Below are positions 22,585 through 32,849 of a stretch of DNA of 64,000 bases, piece after piece. The stretch's first letter is position 1; each line of letters opens with the position of its first letter. The DNA comes from Hysterangium stoloniferum (lineage: Eukaryota; Basidiomycota; Agaricomycetes; Hysterangiales; Hysterangiaceae): NCBI GenBank assembly GCA_015178975.1, contig WHVD01000009.1, positions 1,240,001-1,304,000 of the forward strand, in the 5' to 3' direction. The notes below the pieces were generated by a model. It was not told the DNA's origin. It saw nothing but the letters and a program-made list of their open reading frames with translations, and did not search any database. Both the position numbers and the translations under genes were made by a program.

Positions 22585-24897
22585 TCATCCAGATGTTTCT
22601 GCCTCTTCAAAATCTTCGAGTGGGTCGATTCGGGTGTGCTGCATGTCATTTGGGATCAGTGGTTGTTGTTGGGGCATAGGTATGTCATTTTGCATGATGT
22701 TCTGGCTGTCTGGGATCATATTCCTTCCCTCAGTCTGTACATCATCTAGAATGACAGTGGTCGATTCGTCGAATCTGACATTATGTTCAATTGTAACATA
22801 GCCTTTCCCAGGCCAATAAATATGGTGACCTTTACTTTCATCACTGAATCCTACCCAATGTCCTTCATCCGCTTTCATTTCCAACTTCCCACATTCTTCC
22901 TTGAGTACCCATGCTTTCATGCCCCATTCTGGAACATTTCCCAGGTTCAGTTTCTCATTTTGTGACACTTCATATGGGGTTCATCCATCCAGGACACTCA
23001 TTGAGGTATGGTTTTTCAGCCAGGTTGCATGTTTTATGGCTTTGGTCCATAAGAACTTTGGTAAGTTTGCAGTGATTGTCATGGCACGGATGTGTTCTAA
23101 TAGCATGCAGTTTAGTCGTTCAGATACACCGTTCTGTTGAGGAGTGTCATGTACTGTCAATCGGCGTTCTGTTCCCTGCAATTTTAGGTATTCAGTGAAT
23201 GCATTTGATAAGTATTCGCCACCTTGGTCTGTGTGCAATACCTTTATTTTTCCATTATGTTGCGTGCTAACCCATGCTTCATATTCTTTGTAGGCTTGAA
23301 ATGCGTCACTTTTCTGTCCTAACATGGCAAGTGATGACCATCGGCTCTTGTCATCTGTGTAACTGGCAAAGTAAGTCTTTGCGTCGTAGCTTTTGGGGTT
23401 TGCAGGACCCCATACATCCAAGTGGATCTTATTGCTGACATTTGCTGCAATTTCACTGGTGCGCTCTTTTGGTATGGGCAATCGTGTAATTTTGGCCTGC
23501 ACACATGCTGTGCAAAAGGTTGGCTCACTAGACAAGTCCAGGTTTATTCCGAGGATATGACCGTCCTGAACTGACTTCTTTGCTGCGTTAGGTTCAATGT
23601 GCCCTAGTCGTCGGTGCAGTTCATCAATTGATATTTTCTTTGAGGTCACATTTGTGATACTATGGTAGGTCTTATGTTCCACTTTGTATAGACCGTCATT
23701 GGCAAGGGGAATTTCACCAATGAGTTTGCCAACTGGATCCCTGATTGTACATTTCCGATTTTTCAGCAGTGCTGAGTAGCCTGATTTGTCGCAGCAAGCA
23801 AGTGAGATTAATGTGAAGGCTAGGTCTGGTGAGTACAGCACATTGTTCAATGTCACATTAACCATTGACTTTCCATTTGGCATAGCGACTTTCATGCTCC
23901 CAATTCCGGTTGCATGAAAAATGGTTTTGTCGGGAGCTTCTATTGGGTGTGGGGTAGTTTCTCTAAATGTGACGAAGCGATGGTGGCTAGGGGACATATG
24001 GTTTGACGCTGCTGAATCATATACATCTAGTTCAGTGTGTTGAAGTGGGCTCGTTTCCCGGGATAGTGTGGATCCAGAGAATGTAGTTGTAAATGTGAAA
24101 TCTGTGCTTGACGTCATTGCATTTGCTTTCGACTTCTCCCCTCTCTGTTCGTGTTTCCCTTGTCCCTTCTTTCGTTTCTGGCATTCGGCTGAAATGTGAC
24201 CCATAATCCCGCAGTTCCAACACTCCATGTTTTCATAGGACTTCTCTGATTTCTGTGTGTTCTTTGATTTCCTGTGGTGCTTGGATGCTGACATAGCGGT
24301 TTCAGAAGCCTTCAGTTTCTTCTCTTTGATAGGAAGTCTTTCGTATTCTTCAATTATAGCTTTGACCACTTTGTCTGGTTCAAGGGGTGATGTGGTGAAT
24401 TTCACAGACATTGATATCGTGCTGATGACTGGTCTGTAGGTTTTCGGCAGTGACCCAAGTATAATGGTGACTAGGTCGTCATTAGATAGACCAGAACCCA
24501 TACCCTCAAGCTGGGCTTGCATCTTCATAAGTTCTTTGAGGTGTGTTTTGACTGCTGAGTCATCTTCGCACTTCATTTCATACATGCGACGTCTGATGTC
24601 AATTTTAACTGACAGCGCTTTACCCTCGTGTTTGAGGCATAATGCATTCCACACTTCTTTTGCTGTTTTTAGCTTCTGAATCTCGATCTGGAGACTCTGT
24701 TCGATGGATGTGAAAATCTGGGCTTTGATGTATGCCTCACGTTGTTCAAATTTGTCCTGTCGTTGCTCTGCAGCTTCAACCTTGGCCCAATCGTATTCCG
24801 TCATAACATGCTTTGCCCCAAAAGTTGGTGGTGGCAGCGGCTCCCTCGCAGTTCCCTCAAAATGATGTTTTAGACCTTTACCAGCACTGAGTACCAT
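22585..24897 (-). other. C1 gag, protease and integrase region
   Basis: The ATG at 24897 starts a UBN2-type gag (AKEVWNALCLKHEGKALSVK). It is followed by the knuckle CWNCGIMGHISAEC, the copia protease motif DVYDSAASNHMS, the pre-integrase zinc part (LHRRLGHIEP, FCTACVQAK) and the integrase core (HLDVWGPANPKSYDAKTYFA, HTDQGGEYLSNAFTEYL, TPQQNGVSERLN). The gag-protease-integrase-RT order is diagnostic of Ty1/copia. Confidence 0.9.
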
Positions 24898-24981
24898 CAG
24901 TGTCTGGTTCTTCCAGGTAACCCAATTCGATCCATCATGGTTGAGTTCGGGACAATGAAGCTCTTGATGCTAGGTTCTGCG

Positions 24982-24993
24982 GGGCCCATAACC
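24982..24993 (-). other. C1 primer binding site, half initiator-tRNA type
   Basis: The plus strand reads GGGCCCATAACC, immediately next to the 5' LTR start. This equals the anticodon stem-loop of eukaryotic initiator tRNA-Met (anticodon CAT), so the minus strand can pair with it. Drosophila copia and relatives use such an internal initiator-tRNA fragment as primer. Confidence 0.75.
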
Positions 24994-25058
24994 TGTTGAG
25001 ATTATTTGCGCAGTTCTAAATATAACTCTCAGTGAGTGATAAACCTTCACTCAGTGAG

Positions 25059-25698
25059 TGTAAAGGGTATGCATATATGCATACCTGGACGAAGGAATAA
25101 TAACCAGATTATAGTACTTTATTATTTACCTTTTATTTTCTTTCTTTATATTCTTTCTATATTTCGAGCACACCTTGATTTGTAGTTCGAAGCTTTGTGT
25201 ATACGTATGGGCGCCCTCGGCGCCAAACGATAGACAACTTTTACCCAGCAGACACCACCTCGTAACGACTCAGACGTCGAATAGCGAGAGGTGTCAAGGG
25301 TAGTATCTCAGCTACCATAAGGGTAGCATTCTCTAGTCTACTAATAGCCTTTTGGACTCGAACCGCTAAGGTCGAGTTCCGCTTTCAAGACTTTGCGCTC
25401 GTCGATACTGTAGTCGACTTGCGCTACTATTACTCTATCCTAGATACTCAGTCTTTAGCTGAGTGTCTTACTTATTTCTAGCTACTAGTTGTACTGTAAA
25501 AGGTCAACTCATTATCTTACTGTTCTAAGCCATCACGAGCAACTATACAGTTGCTCTTGAGGCGTACAGTGTGTTCTTATACTAGTACTAACAGTCTAGT
25601 AATCTATAGTATTTTACTGACGGTCAATACTCTCTAATAGTAGTTGAATAAACACTATTCTTCGTATATTGAGCGGTCAGAATCCACCACTCTTCACA
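25059..25698 (+). mobile_element. Solo LTR of the E1 family, opposite orientation to E1
   Basis: It reads TGTAAAGGGTATGCATATAT at the left and CACTCTTCACA at the right, the reverse complement of the E1 LTR ends, and keeps the internal palindrome. It is flanked by GTGAG (25054-25058 and 25699-25703). It is visibly more diverged from the E1 LTRs than they are from each other, so it is an earlier insertion that lost its body by LTR recombination. Confidence 0.88.
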
Positions 25699-25830
25699 GT
25701 GAGTGATAAACCTTCACTCAGTGAGTGATAAACCTTCACTCAGTGAGTGATAAACCTTCACTCAGTGAGTGATAAACCTTCACTCAGTGAGTGATAAACC
25801 TTCACTCAGTGAGTGATAAACCTTCACTGA
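25699..25830. repeat. 22-bp minisatellite, six copies
   Basis: The unit GTGAGTGATAAACCTTCACTCA is repeated six times without interruption; the last copy ends ACTGA. One further copy lies on the other side of the solo LTR (25036-25058). The 3' LTR has only two dispersed copies, so the array expanded in this LTR. Confidence 0.9.
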
Positions 25831-25955
25831 GAGGCTACGCAATCGGTCTCCAACTATATATAGTATCCATAAGCGAAGTGCAACTATGCAGTTGCCCAAC
25901 ACTGTGTTCCAGCTTACAAATGTAGCTTATGTAACACCGTTATTTCAACACCTTT

Positions 25956-26171
25956 CAGATTATGATGAATGACCTGTTCATAGAACTGATTGATGGACAG
26001 GTTGTCATTGTCTACATGGATGATATCCTTTTCTTCACAGAAACCCTTGAAAAACACAGAGAAGCAGTCAATGGAGATTTTGGAGAAAAATAAGTTATAC
26101 TTAAAGGCAGAAAAATGTGAATTTGAACAGGAAAATATTGAATATCCTGGACTAATCATTTCACATGGCTG
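25956..26171 (+). mobile_element. Ty3/gypsy fossil F1, right part (RT catalytic box)
   Basis: The frame gives QIMMNDLFIELIDGQVVIVY, then the catalytic box YMDDILFFTETLEKHRE, and LKAEKCEFEQENIEYPGLII. It continues the RT interrupted at 9150. It ends near 26171, where recognisable pol sequence is lost. Confidence 0.85.
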
Positions 26172-26429
26172 CATGTCACACAAAGTCACAAAGTCGCAAA
26201 GTGTCACCTGTGTATCCTCTATTTGTAACCTAATTAGCTTGTTGCATAGCCCCTTGAATCTGACCTAACTAGAATGTATAAGCTATTCAGCCATATCCTG
26301 CTGTATGGTCTTGTACTTCCTGGCTAAATGAGCTAGACTTTTCTTGACCATCTCAAGGCTGTGGGAGTCCTCTCCTCAATCCATCACTTGCCATCACCTT
26401 TTCCACTTCACTTGCCATCATCACAGGTA

Positions 26430-26600
26430 ATGGAAACTCCTGGAATATTCCAGTAGCTTCCAGGTTAAATAGGTAAAAATAGGTAAAACAAGTAGCTAGA
26501 ACATTCTATAATGCATTTTACTGTATATAAGGAGCTCAACTCCAACACTGAACTATAACTTATCTTTTACCAATCTACATTGCCACATCAGTGAGCCATT
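26430..26600 (+). repeat. LTR-like promoter fragment related to the E3 LTR
   Basis: The block around 'ggaatattccag', 'aataggtaaaacaagtagct', 'tactgtatataaggagctc' and 'tataacttat' matches the reverse complement of E3 LTR positions about 52180-52320 nearly base for base. It includes a TATA box (TATATAA). It could be the 3' LTR remnant of F1 or a separate old insertion. Confidence 0.6.
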
Positions 26601-27767
26601 GCAGCAGCAGTTTATTCCACTCCTAGTTGGGGCTGTTGGACAAATACTTCCACTTTCTTCACAGCTTCCTCATCCTCCCATTTCTTCTGCTCTCACTCCT
26701 CTTTCACTGTGGCCACTGCAGCCTGGTACTCTCTTTCCATCTCCTCCTCTTTCCCACTCACCATTACTCCTCCTCTCATCATCATTGTTTGTCCTCACAC
26801 TCCTCCATAATGTGAGTAGCTGTGAGTAGGGCCCAGATGATGGGTTTTGCAGGGGTGGAAGTGGGTACTGCTTGGGTGGAACACTTATGTATTGGCTTCA
26901 GTACCATGGTGGTTTGAAAGAAGAAGGAGATAATCTAATATTTCCAGTTTTTTATAGTCACACTGTATTTGAACAATACCTCCAGATCACCTGATGTTCT
27001 GACACATATATGTAACTGATGAACCTTACCAAGCTCCAGGGCTTGCTTGGGAAATTGGCCATAAAGGAAAGATTCTGTTAGGACCTGGAAACCTGCCAGG
27101 ATCTGGACCCTACCATACCAGCACCTATCCCTTTTTGTATGTGACAATTTACCAACCAGACTCTGACCTGATATCCCAGACCTCTTAGACACTAGAAGAT
27201 CTCTGCCCCAACCCATTCCTGAGCCTGTTTGACATCTGGTTTATTATGCTCCTGCATTTGTTCCTGTTCCATCCCAACCCTTGTTGTAGTATGGTCAACC
27301 CTGTAAGGATATGCAACAGGATTTCATGTGGGTGAGGGGATGACAAAGTCCCTAATGAAATACATGTGATGACTAAGCTACTGTACAGTACTAAATAGCC
27401 GAGTGTCAATGACGTGTAACCCTAGGACTTCTAACAAACCCTGCCTTGTTTCTTGTTTGCCCATTTTGTCTGTCTATCTCACCAGATTAGTAGTACAATA
27501 ATCTTTAGGACTACATATATGTATAGTCTAGTAAATGTTTATACTTACAATCCAATCAAAAAATTGACTTAGCACCTATCTAGTATTCTATCTGTCTGTC
27601 CTAGTAAACTTTACATCAGCACATTCCCAGAACCTGTGGGTCTATGACCAAGAAATCGCATACTCTCAGAGCCCTGGATTCCTCATCTCTCCTCCTTTGT
27701 GTAATCCTGGACCCCACAGGTCCCCTGCATTCTCCTGTCTGAAATTGGACTCAACAATTATGCAAGG
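26601..27767. other. CpG-poor DNA, no gene recognised
   Basis: I found only short frames, including a proline/leucine-rich one at 26599-26829 that looks like leader sequence. CG dinucleotides are almost absent by eye. It is probably old transposon DNA. Confidence 0.4.
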
Positions 27768-28387
27768 TGTGAAGAGTGGTGGAAGTTCTAACTGTTATAT
27801 ATACGAAGAATATTGACCATTTAGGTACAACATGAAGATGTATTGACTGTCTAAGTCTAATACAGACCAAATGGGTATTGACTACTTAGTTCAATACGGT
27901 TGAGTGAAATAGCTATCTAAAGTAGAGTAGAGAGCTAAAACAAATAAAGGGAATCGACTGTTAAGTACGATTCCGAATGACTGCTCGAGTGTAGAAGAGA
28001 GTAACGAGAGAGTCGAATAATAGAGTAGCACAGATTGAGATATAGATGGAGTTTCGACTGGTACAGTTTGAAACTCTGATTGCGTAGATAGTTAAAGCCC
28101 ATATGTGATGGTTAAGATGATACCCCAATCACAACTTACAGGATACTAACGGGTGTCTGGGTAAGTCATGGTTGTGGGGTAAAAAGTGTCTGAGTTTTAA
28201 CTACGGGCGCTAGAATTCATAAGTCTGGTGTGTGTGCACCCACAAGAGTCGATGTACCGCATACATAGGTTGTCGAACTAAATATAAGTGTATAATAAAA
28301 TAGAGAGGAAGTAGAAATAATAATGGAAATATAGTATGAGCTCATCCAGACTATATTTCCCGAGTATATTTCACTGTACCTCTCACA
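27768..28387. mobile_element. Solo LTR, E1-related older subfamily (620 bp)
   Basis: It starts TGTGAAGAGTGGTGGAAG and ends GTACCTCTCACA. A perfect CAAGG duplication flanks it (27763-27767, 28388-28392). A related repeat near 35520-35570 ('gaaattggac...gagggcacagcc') shows the flank without the insert. The termini resemble the E1 LTR (TGTGAAGAGT), so it is a sister subfamily. Confidence 0.88.
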
Positions 28388-30330
28388 CAAGGGCACAGCG
28401 TTAAGATATAAAGTCTAAAGAGAAAAGGGGAGTGATGTTGGGGGGCTTATGGGTATTTCATACTTACCTGGGAGGTCTGGTCTTACAAAACAAGTGGAGC
28501 TTGACTTCAATGTATGTGTTGCACCCTCACAGGAACTGTTAGGGTGCTCTGGTATCTCCAAACAGCAGGTAGTATGATTTTTAGGCTGAATATAATACTT
28601 AACTGAATCAACCACAAGGCTGAAATACTAAGGGTTGTGAGGGTAAGAGTCACAGCTGGCAATAACATCTTCAAGAGTATTAGGAGCAACCAAAGGGGCT
28701 TAAACACAAAATGGGTAATCTAAATTGATATTCAAATGGAGAACTATAGCATACATGAGAGGTTCTTTCTACAAAAGTCTGATAGATGATCAGAAGGCTG
28801 ATCAAGGAAGCAAGACATTGTGATGGGTCAAAGGAAGGTGGGAAAAGAACAAGGATCAAACTAGCACTAAATATGATGAAACATGAGCATTCTAAAGGTT
28901 GTAAGGTGGAAAATAAAACATACATGTCTAATGGGTGATGGGAGAGTGTTGGAATGGAGATGGGATAGGATGGTCAAGAGGGTAATCTACAGAGGGACAG
29001 ATGTTGGGGTGCTGCAAGCAGTGACACTGTGGTTGGAGATACCAATAGCAGAGTGCTGGAGGGTTACAAGGGTAAAACCAAGTTACAGCCTGAAATGATA
29101 GGATCCTAACACACAGCATATCATCTGAAGTCATGTCCTACCTGTCCTGGAATATCTGTGGGTTTTTCTATTAGAAGTTGATGGTATATAGAAAAATGGA
29201 CAAGATTTTTGTTTGTATAACTAAGCTACTGTAACATACATACTACTTAGCCAAGCGTATTCAAATAAACTATGAAAGTGTGTAGTAAATCATGAGTTTC
29301 CTCAACAACTTGTAATATTTACATAAGTAAAACCAACATTTTCCCAGACACCCACCCATAAGCCTTGAGCAATTCTCAGACTCCTTGGGTTACCTACATC
29401 CTTCTGTCTGAAGTTGGACTTGACAATCATGTGAGGATGCAGCACATAAGCTGAAGCCAAGTCCTACCCATCTCCAGAACATCCATGGGTTTCCCCAGAT
29501 ATCTGCTATAAGCCTGAGCTTAACACTTTTTCTCAATTTGTTCCTCTTGGAGCATTACCATAAAACTGTACATATGAGAAGACAGGAGTGGTAATGCCAA
29601 TCCCACAATATCAGAGATCAACCTTTGACTTACTGGTAGTCATATTATCCAAGCCAACCTGGACACTGCTAACAATGCAATGCAAATCACAATTGTTTTG
29701 CAGTTGGAATAGTTGTCATTCAAGGGATAAGTGCCTCTTCACTCAAAGTACTTTGTGAGACATTTATATCAACCACAGCCCTGTTTCATTATGACAGGTA
29801 TTATTTCAGGCACTCCAAATATCCTTCCACAATCATGATATTATCTTCTATTTTTGGTCTGACAATGTCATCATCAGGTGTTTTGTTCCACATTATACTC
29901 CATCTTCCCATGTGGCTGTGTTTCCCTTGCCATACCATATTGAACATTCCAGCTCCCCATTTATTCATACCCCATTTATCTCCCATTGCACTCATCTGTC
30001 TGTCATTGAATCTTTTAGTATAAATTATTGTCTTGTATTCTACTATTCGCCAGTTCAAATACTGATTTAGAACTTTTCCACTTTGGTATAACCTTTTGTC
30101 ATTCAGTGTTTTATTCCACATTGCTCTTATATTCCTTCCACATGAGTCTGTTTATGCTGTCACACCTCATAATTCACTTGTTGAGGCAGCGGGCATGGTG
30201 GGGCATCAATTCCCTGGATGATAGATGTGATTGGTATATCATCCGGGGCATCTGGATGGAACATTGGTAGGGGAAGGGTGGTGTTGGTCTGATGGGAGTA
30301 GGGACCAATTTTCATGTAGATGTATTTTCA
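28388..30330. other. CpG-poor repeat DNA with a dispersed repeat, no gene recognised
   Basis: A repeat with landmarks 'gaagttggac', 'ataagctgaagccaagtcct' and 'gggtttccccag' appears at about 29390-29530 and again at about 35500-35640, with a part at about 27720-28430. A minus-strand frame (29801-30121) is tryptophan-rich and contains MWNKT twice. I cannot assign it to a family. Confidence 0.4.
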
Positions 30331-31262
30331 TGACAAAGTTTGGGCATGGCGTCGCTTCGATGGTTTCTAGGCGAGGAAGGAAGGGGCGGCGGGCGGCGAT
30401 ATCGGAGAAGGGGGGGCAGTCCTGATGATATTCCCCTAGGTATGAAATTGAGCCCGGAAATGAGAGAATGGGTAGAAATCCCTCATATGTGGAGGGTCAT
30501 TTTGGGTATGGGTGGTCAGGTGGCGGCTGCGTACTGCGTACTGCGAGTAAGATTTGATGGGGTCAGCATGTAGATGGAATGAGACTATAAGAAGTCCGCG
30601 GTGGCCCTACAGTGATTGCCATTTTCAGTTGTGGTTCTTGCCCTGAGATGTACGCGGAATACGCATGTGTACAAAACCATGGATTCTAAAAAAGGTTTGC
30701 AGTGATAACGACTGTAAAGGAGGTGAGTCATTAGACCAATAAGATGTTATCTGAACAGGGTGCGTTCAAAAGCGGGATTTAATAAACAAAAAAAGACTCG
30801 AGGACTGGAAATTAAATAGAGAGGGCCGGTGAAAGCAACCTGCTTTGACAATTGCAAAAGCGATGAATCACGAGGCTGACGTGGCACGCCACATCGCTGC
30901 TTCTTCAAATTGATTATACTGTGTGTGAAAAATTACATATGGAAGTCATCAAGCCACAATGAATAGTCTATAATCACCCCTGTATATGTGCGCATGGTCG
31001 CTGGCATAGAAACGTCGCTTCCCTTTTAAGTGGCATAGCGCACCTTATAATTATATTGGTTAACATTATGGTATGTTAAATGACACGGAAGTTTGATCCC
31101 GTCCTATCACGCCTATCCTCTCACGAATTGAGACCTATCGATTGATGCCATCTGGGAGTCTAATGCATTCACCTGTAGACAAATACACCCGGATGATATG
31201 ATTCGGAGACCCGTCCAATTGGCAATTTGCCCCTACTATCAAGGTCCAGTGAACTTTAACTA
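30331..31262. other. Intergenic, CpG normal, no gene seen
   Basis: CG dinucleotides return abruptly near 30340. No frame with a believable start or intron pattern was found. It may hold the promoter of the 31263 gene. Confidence 0.4.
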
Positions 31263-32034
31263 ATGTATCTAGTTCAAGGCAGTACGTTGAGTTGCCATCA
31301 ACTCCGCGGACCATACCTGCTCCATCTCGTCAGAATAATTGCTAATGGGATTGGTTGCAAGCCGAGTGATACTGCGGCTAAGGGGCCGAGAATGTTTCCG
31401 TATGGACAGACTGCTTTTATAATCGGTGTGGATGCGAATACACTTACGGTAGGCTGTCGCACAATCATGTCTGCTCTTTCACATAATCATTGCTAATTTC
31501 TTTTATAGCCTTCGACGGGTCAAAGGGACGACCCAAGTTCATTAAGTCCCGAGAATCTCAGGTATAAAGTTTGTGCGGACATGTCCGTCGATGTTGTGCG
31601 TAAACAAACAGAAAGGAATGTGATGGCGAATAATCTGAGTGCGACACCTTGGCCAAGGTTCTCAGCTCCGCCCAGTCGCATGGGATACTCAGTAAAAAAA
31701 TATTTAATACTCCTGTCTATTGTCTAACCATTCTTTCTCACGCTAGGCTGGATCAACCGCCTACCTGAGGAGTGAGGTATCGATTAAGAATGGAGGAAGT
31801 ATTAAGATGGAGACGGCGGTAATGATTGTTGGCGATGCATACAGCAGGGTCAGTGCTTGTGGTTGATCCACTATAATACTAATGTTTCATTTACAGAACG
31901 GCCGAGTATTTCCAAATGGCCCAACAAGCAAGAGTATCGTTCTACACCACACGATAACGTGGAATAAAACTGAGAAAGAAATGGTCAAATTTACATCAGA
32001 ACGCTATGTCATGCCAACGGAACTCTCAGAGTGA
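31263..32034 (+). CDS. Four-exon orphan gene (202 aa)
   Basis: The exons are 31263-31448, 31509-31691, 31747-31848 and 31897-32034. The introns are 60, 55 and 48 nt, all GT-AG and all phase 0, which supports real coding sequence. The protein begins MYLVQGSTLSCHQLRGPYLL and contains GPRMFPYGQTAFIIGVDANT, AYLRSEVSIKNGGSIKMETA and NGRVFPNGPTSKSIVLHHTI. A TAA lies in frame 6 nt before the ATG, so this is the first Met unless an earlier exon exists. The sequence is rich in short beta-like segments, and MFPYG/VFPNG repeat a small motif. I recognise no family; it may be cytosolic. Confidence 0.6.
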
Positions 32035-32849
32035 ACGAAACTGGTGCACCCGAGACATTCTATTTGTAGAACCCCATTCGTCAAAGAAATAAATATGTTT
32101 AAACCTTAAGTTTTTCACAGTTAATAGTGACTTCGGGTACCACAGGCACTAGTCGCGACGACTCATATGGTAATTACTTAATAAGGGTGCCCTATGAAGC
32201 CCTCCATGTTGACGCAGGGGGGGGGTATACGTTGGAAGCTACGGTACAGAACTATGTACTTGGCTTAGCCCGAAATATGCTAGGACCCACAAGTGTCATC
32301 ATGTTGAGATTATTACCAAACGGCCAACACTTCATTAGCTGACATGCGTCGGGATAAGCCTCGCTGCGCTGATAAGGATGAGATGTCACAGGTGAGATAT
32401 GAGAGCCTTTTCCCCTTCTTGCCGGAGTGCAATGTCTGAGTCCTTTGAAAGGGAACCTTATGAGACGGGAGAAAAACCCGCCTCCTTGTATATGATTACC
32501 AAAATACCGAAGTATGAACATGTAAAATTATCGTATAATGCCATTAAGATTCAACTGAGATTATGACGAATAATGAGGGAACCAAGGGAGTATGTATGGG
32601 TGGCTTCCCACTTCTAGAACATAATGATCTGCTAGACGTTTCAACCGAGAATAACATGCAAGTTAGTGGACTATTGAGGGGAGAGGACTGATGGTTTAAA
32701 CTGTGAAAAGTAAGGTCGTTTCCGGGTTGCTGCAGGCGGTGCGTTAGACAGAGTTGCAAGCCTTGCGCATATGGGGTAACCGAATTGTCTTCGAAATATG
32801 TACAACGCCAACAGCGTTCAGTGCGCCGATTAGCCTGGGAGGAATTGGC
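32035..32849. other. Intergenic 3' flanks of the 31263 and 32850 genes
   Basis: One plus frame of 71 codons (32127-32342) and one minus frame of 89 codons (32252-32521) overlap, and neither looks coding. The part 32580-32849 is copied in decayed form at about 36650-36890. Confidence 0.4.

Larger units (their letters stand above)
9151..25950 (-). mobile_element. Ty1/copia retrotransposon C1 with nested insertions
   Basis: This copia-type fossil lies on the minus strand. The 3' LTR is 9151-9436 and the 5' LTR is 24994-25950, enlarged by an insertion. The target duplication is CCTTT. Parts in transcriptional order: UBN2-type gag, CCHC knuckle, copia protease and integrase (24897-22585), reverse transcriptase (about 22485-21310), RNase H (about 10820-10354) and a short tail with LTKPLARPKVERF (about 9533-9445). 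It was later entered by E1 (10830-21302), a solo LTR (25059-25698) and a probable solo LTR (9534-10353). It is broken, with several breaks besides the insertions. The two LTRs differ at about five sites plus an indel over the comparable parts, mostly at CpG, so it is older than E1. Confidence 0.9.
24994..25950 (-). repeat. C1 5' LTR, enlarged by a solo LTR and a repeat expansion
   Basis: It begins TGTTGAGATTATTTGCGC and ends TTATTTCAACA like the partner LTR at 9151-9436. It contains the E1-family solo LTR 25059-25698 and six tandem 22-bp units (25699-25830). It lacks the central spacer of the other LTR. Confidence 0.85.

Noticed and set aside
26599-26829. Proline/leucine-rich ORFs in two frames
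   Set aside because: Composition is that of CT-rich leader DNA and no homologous pattern is visible.
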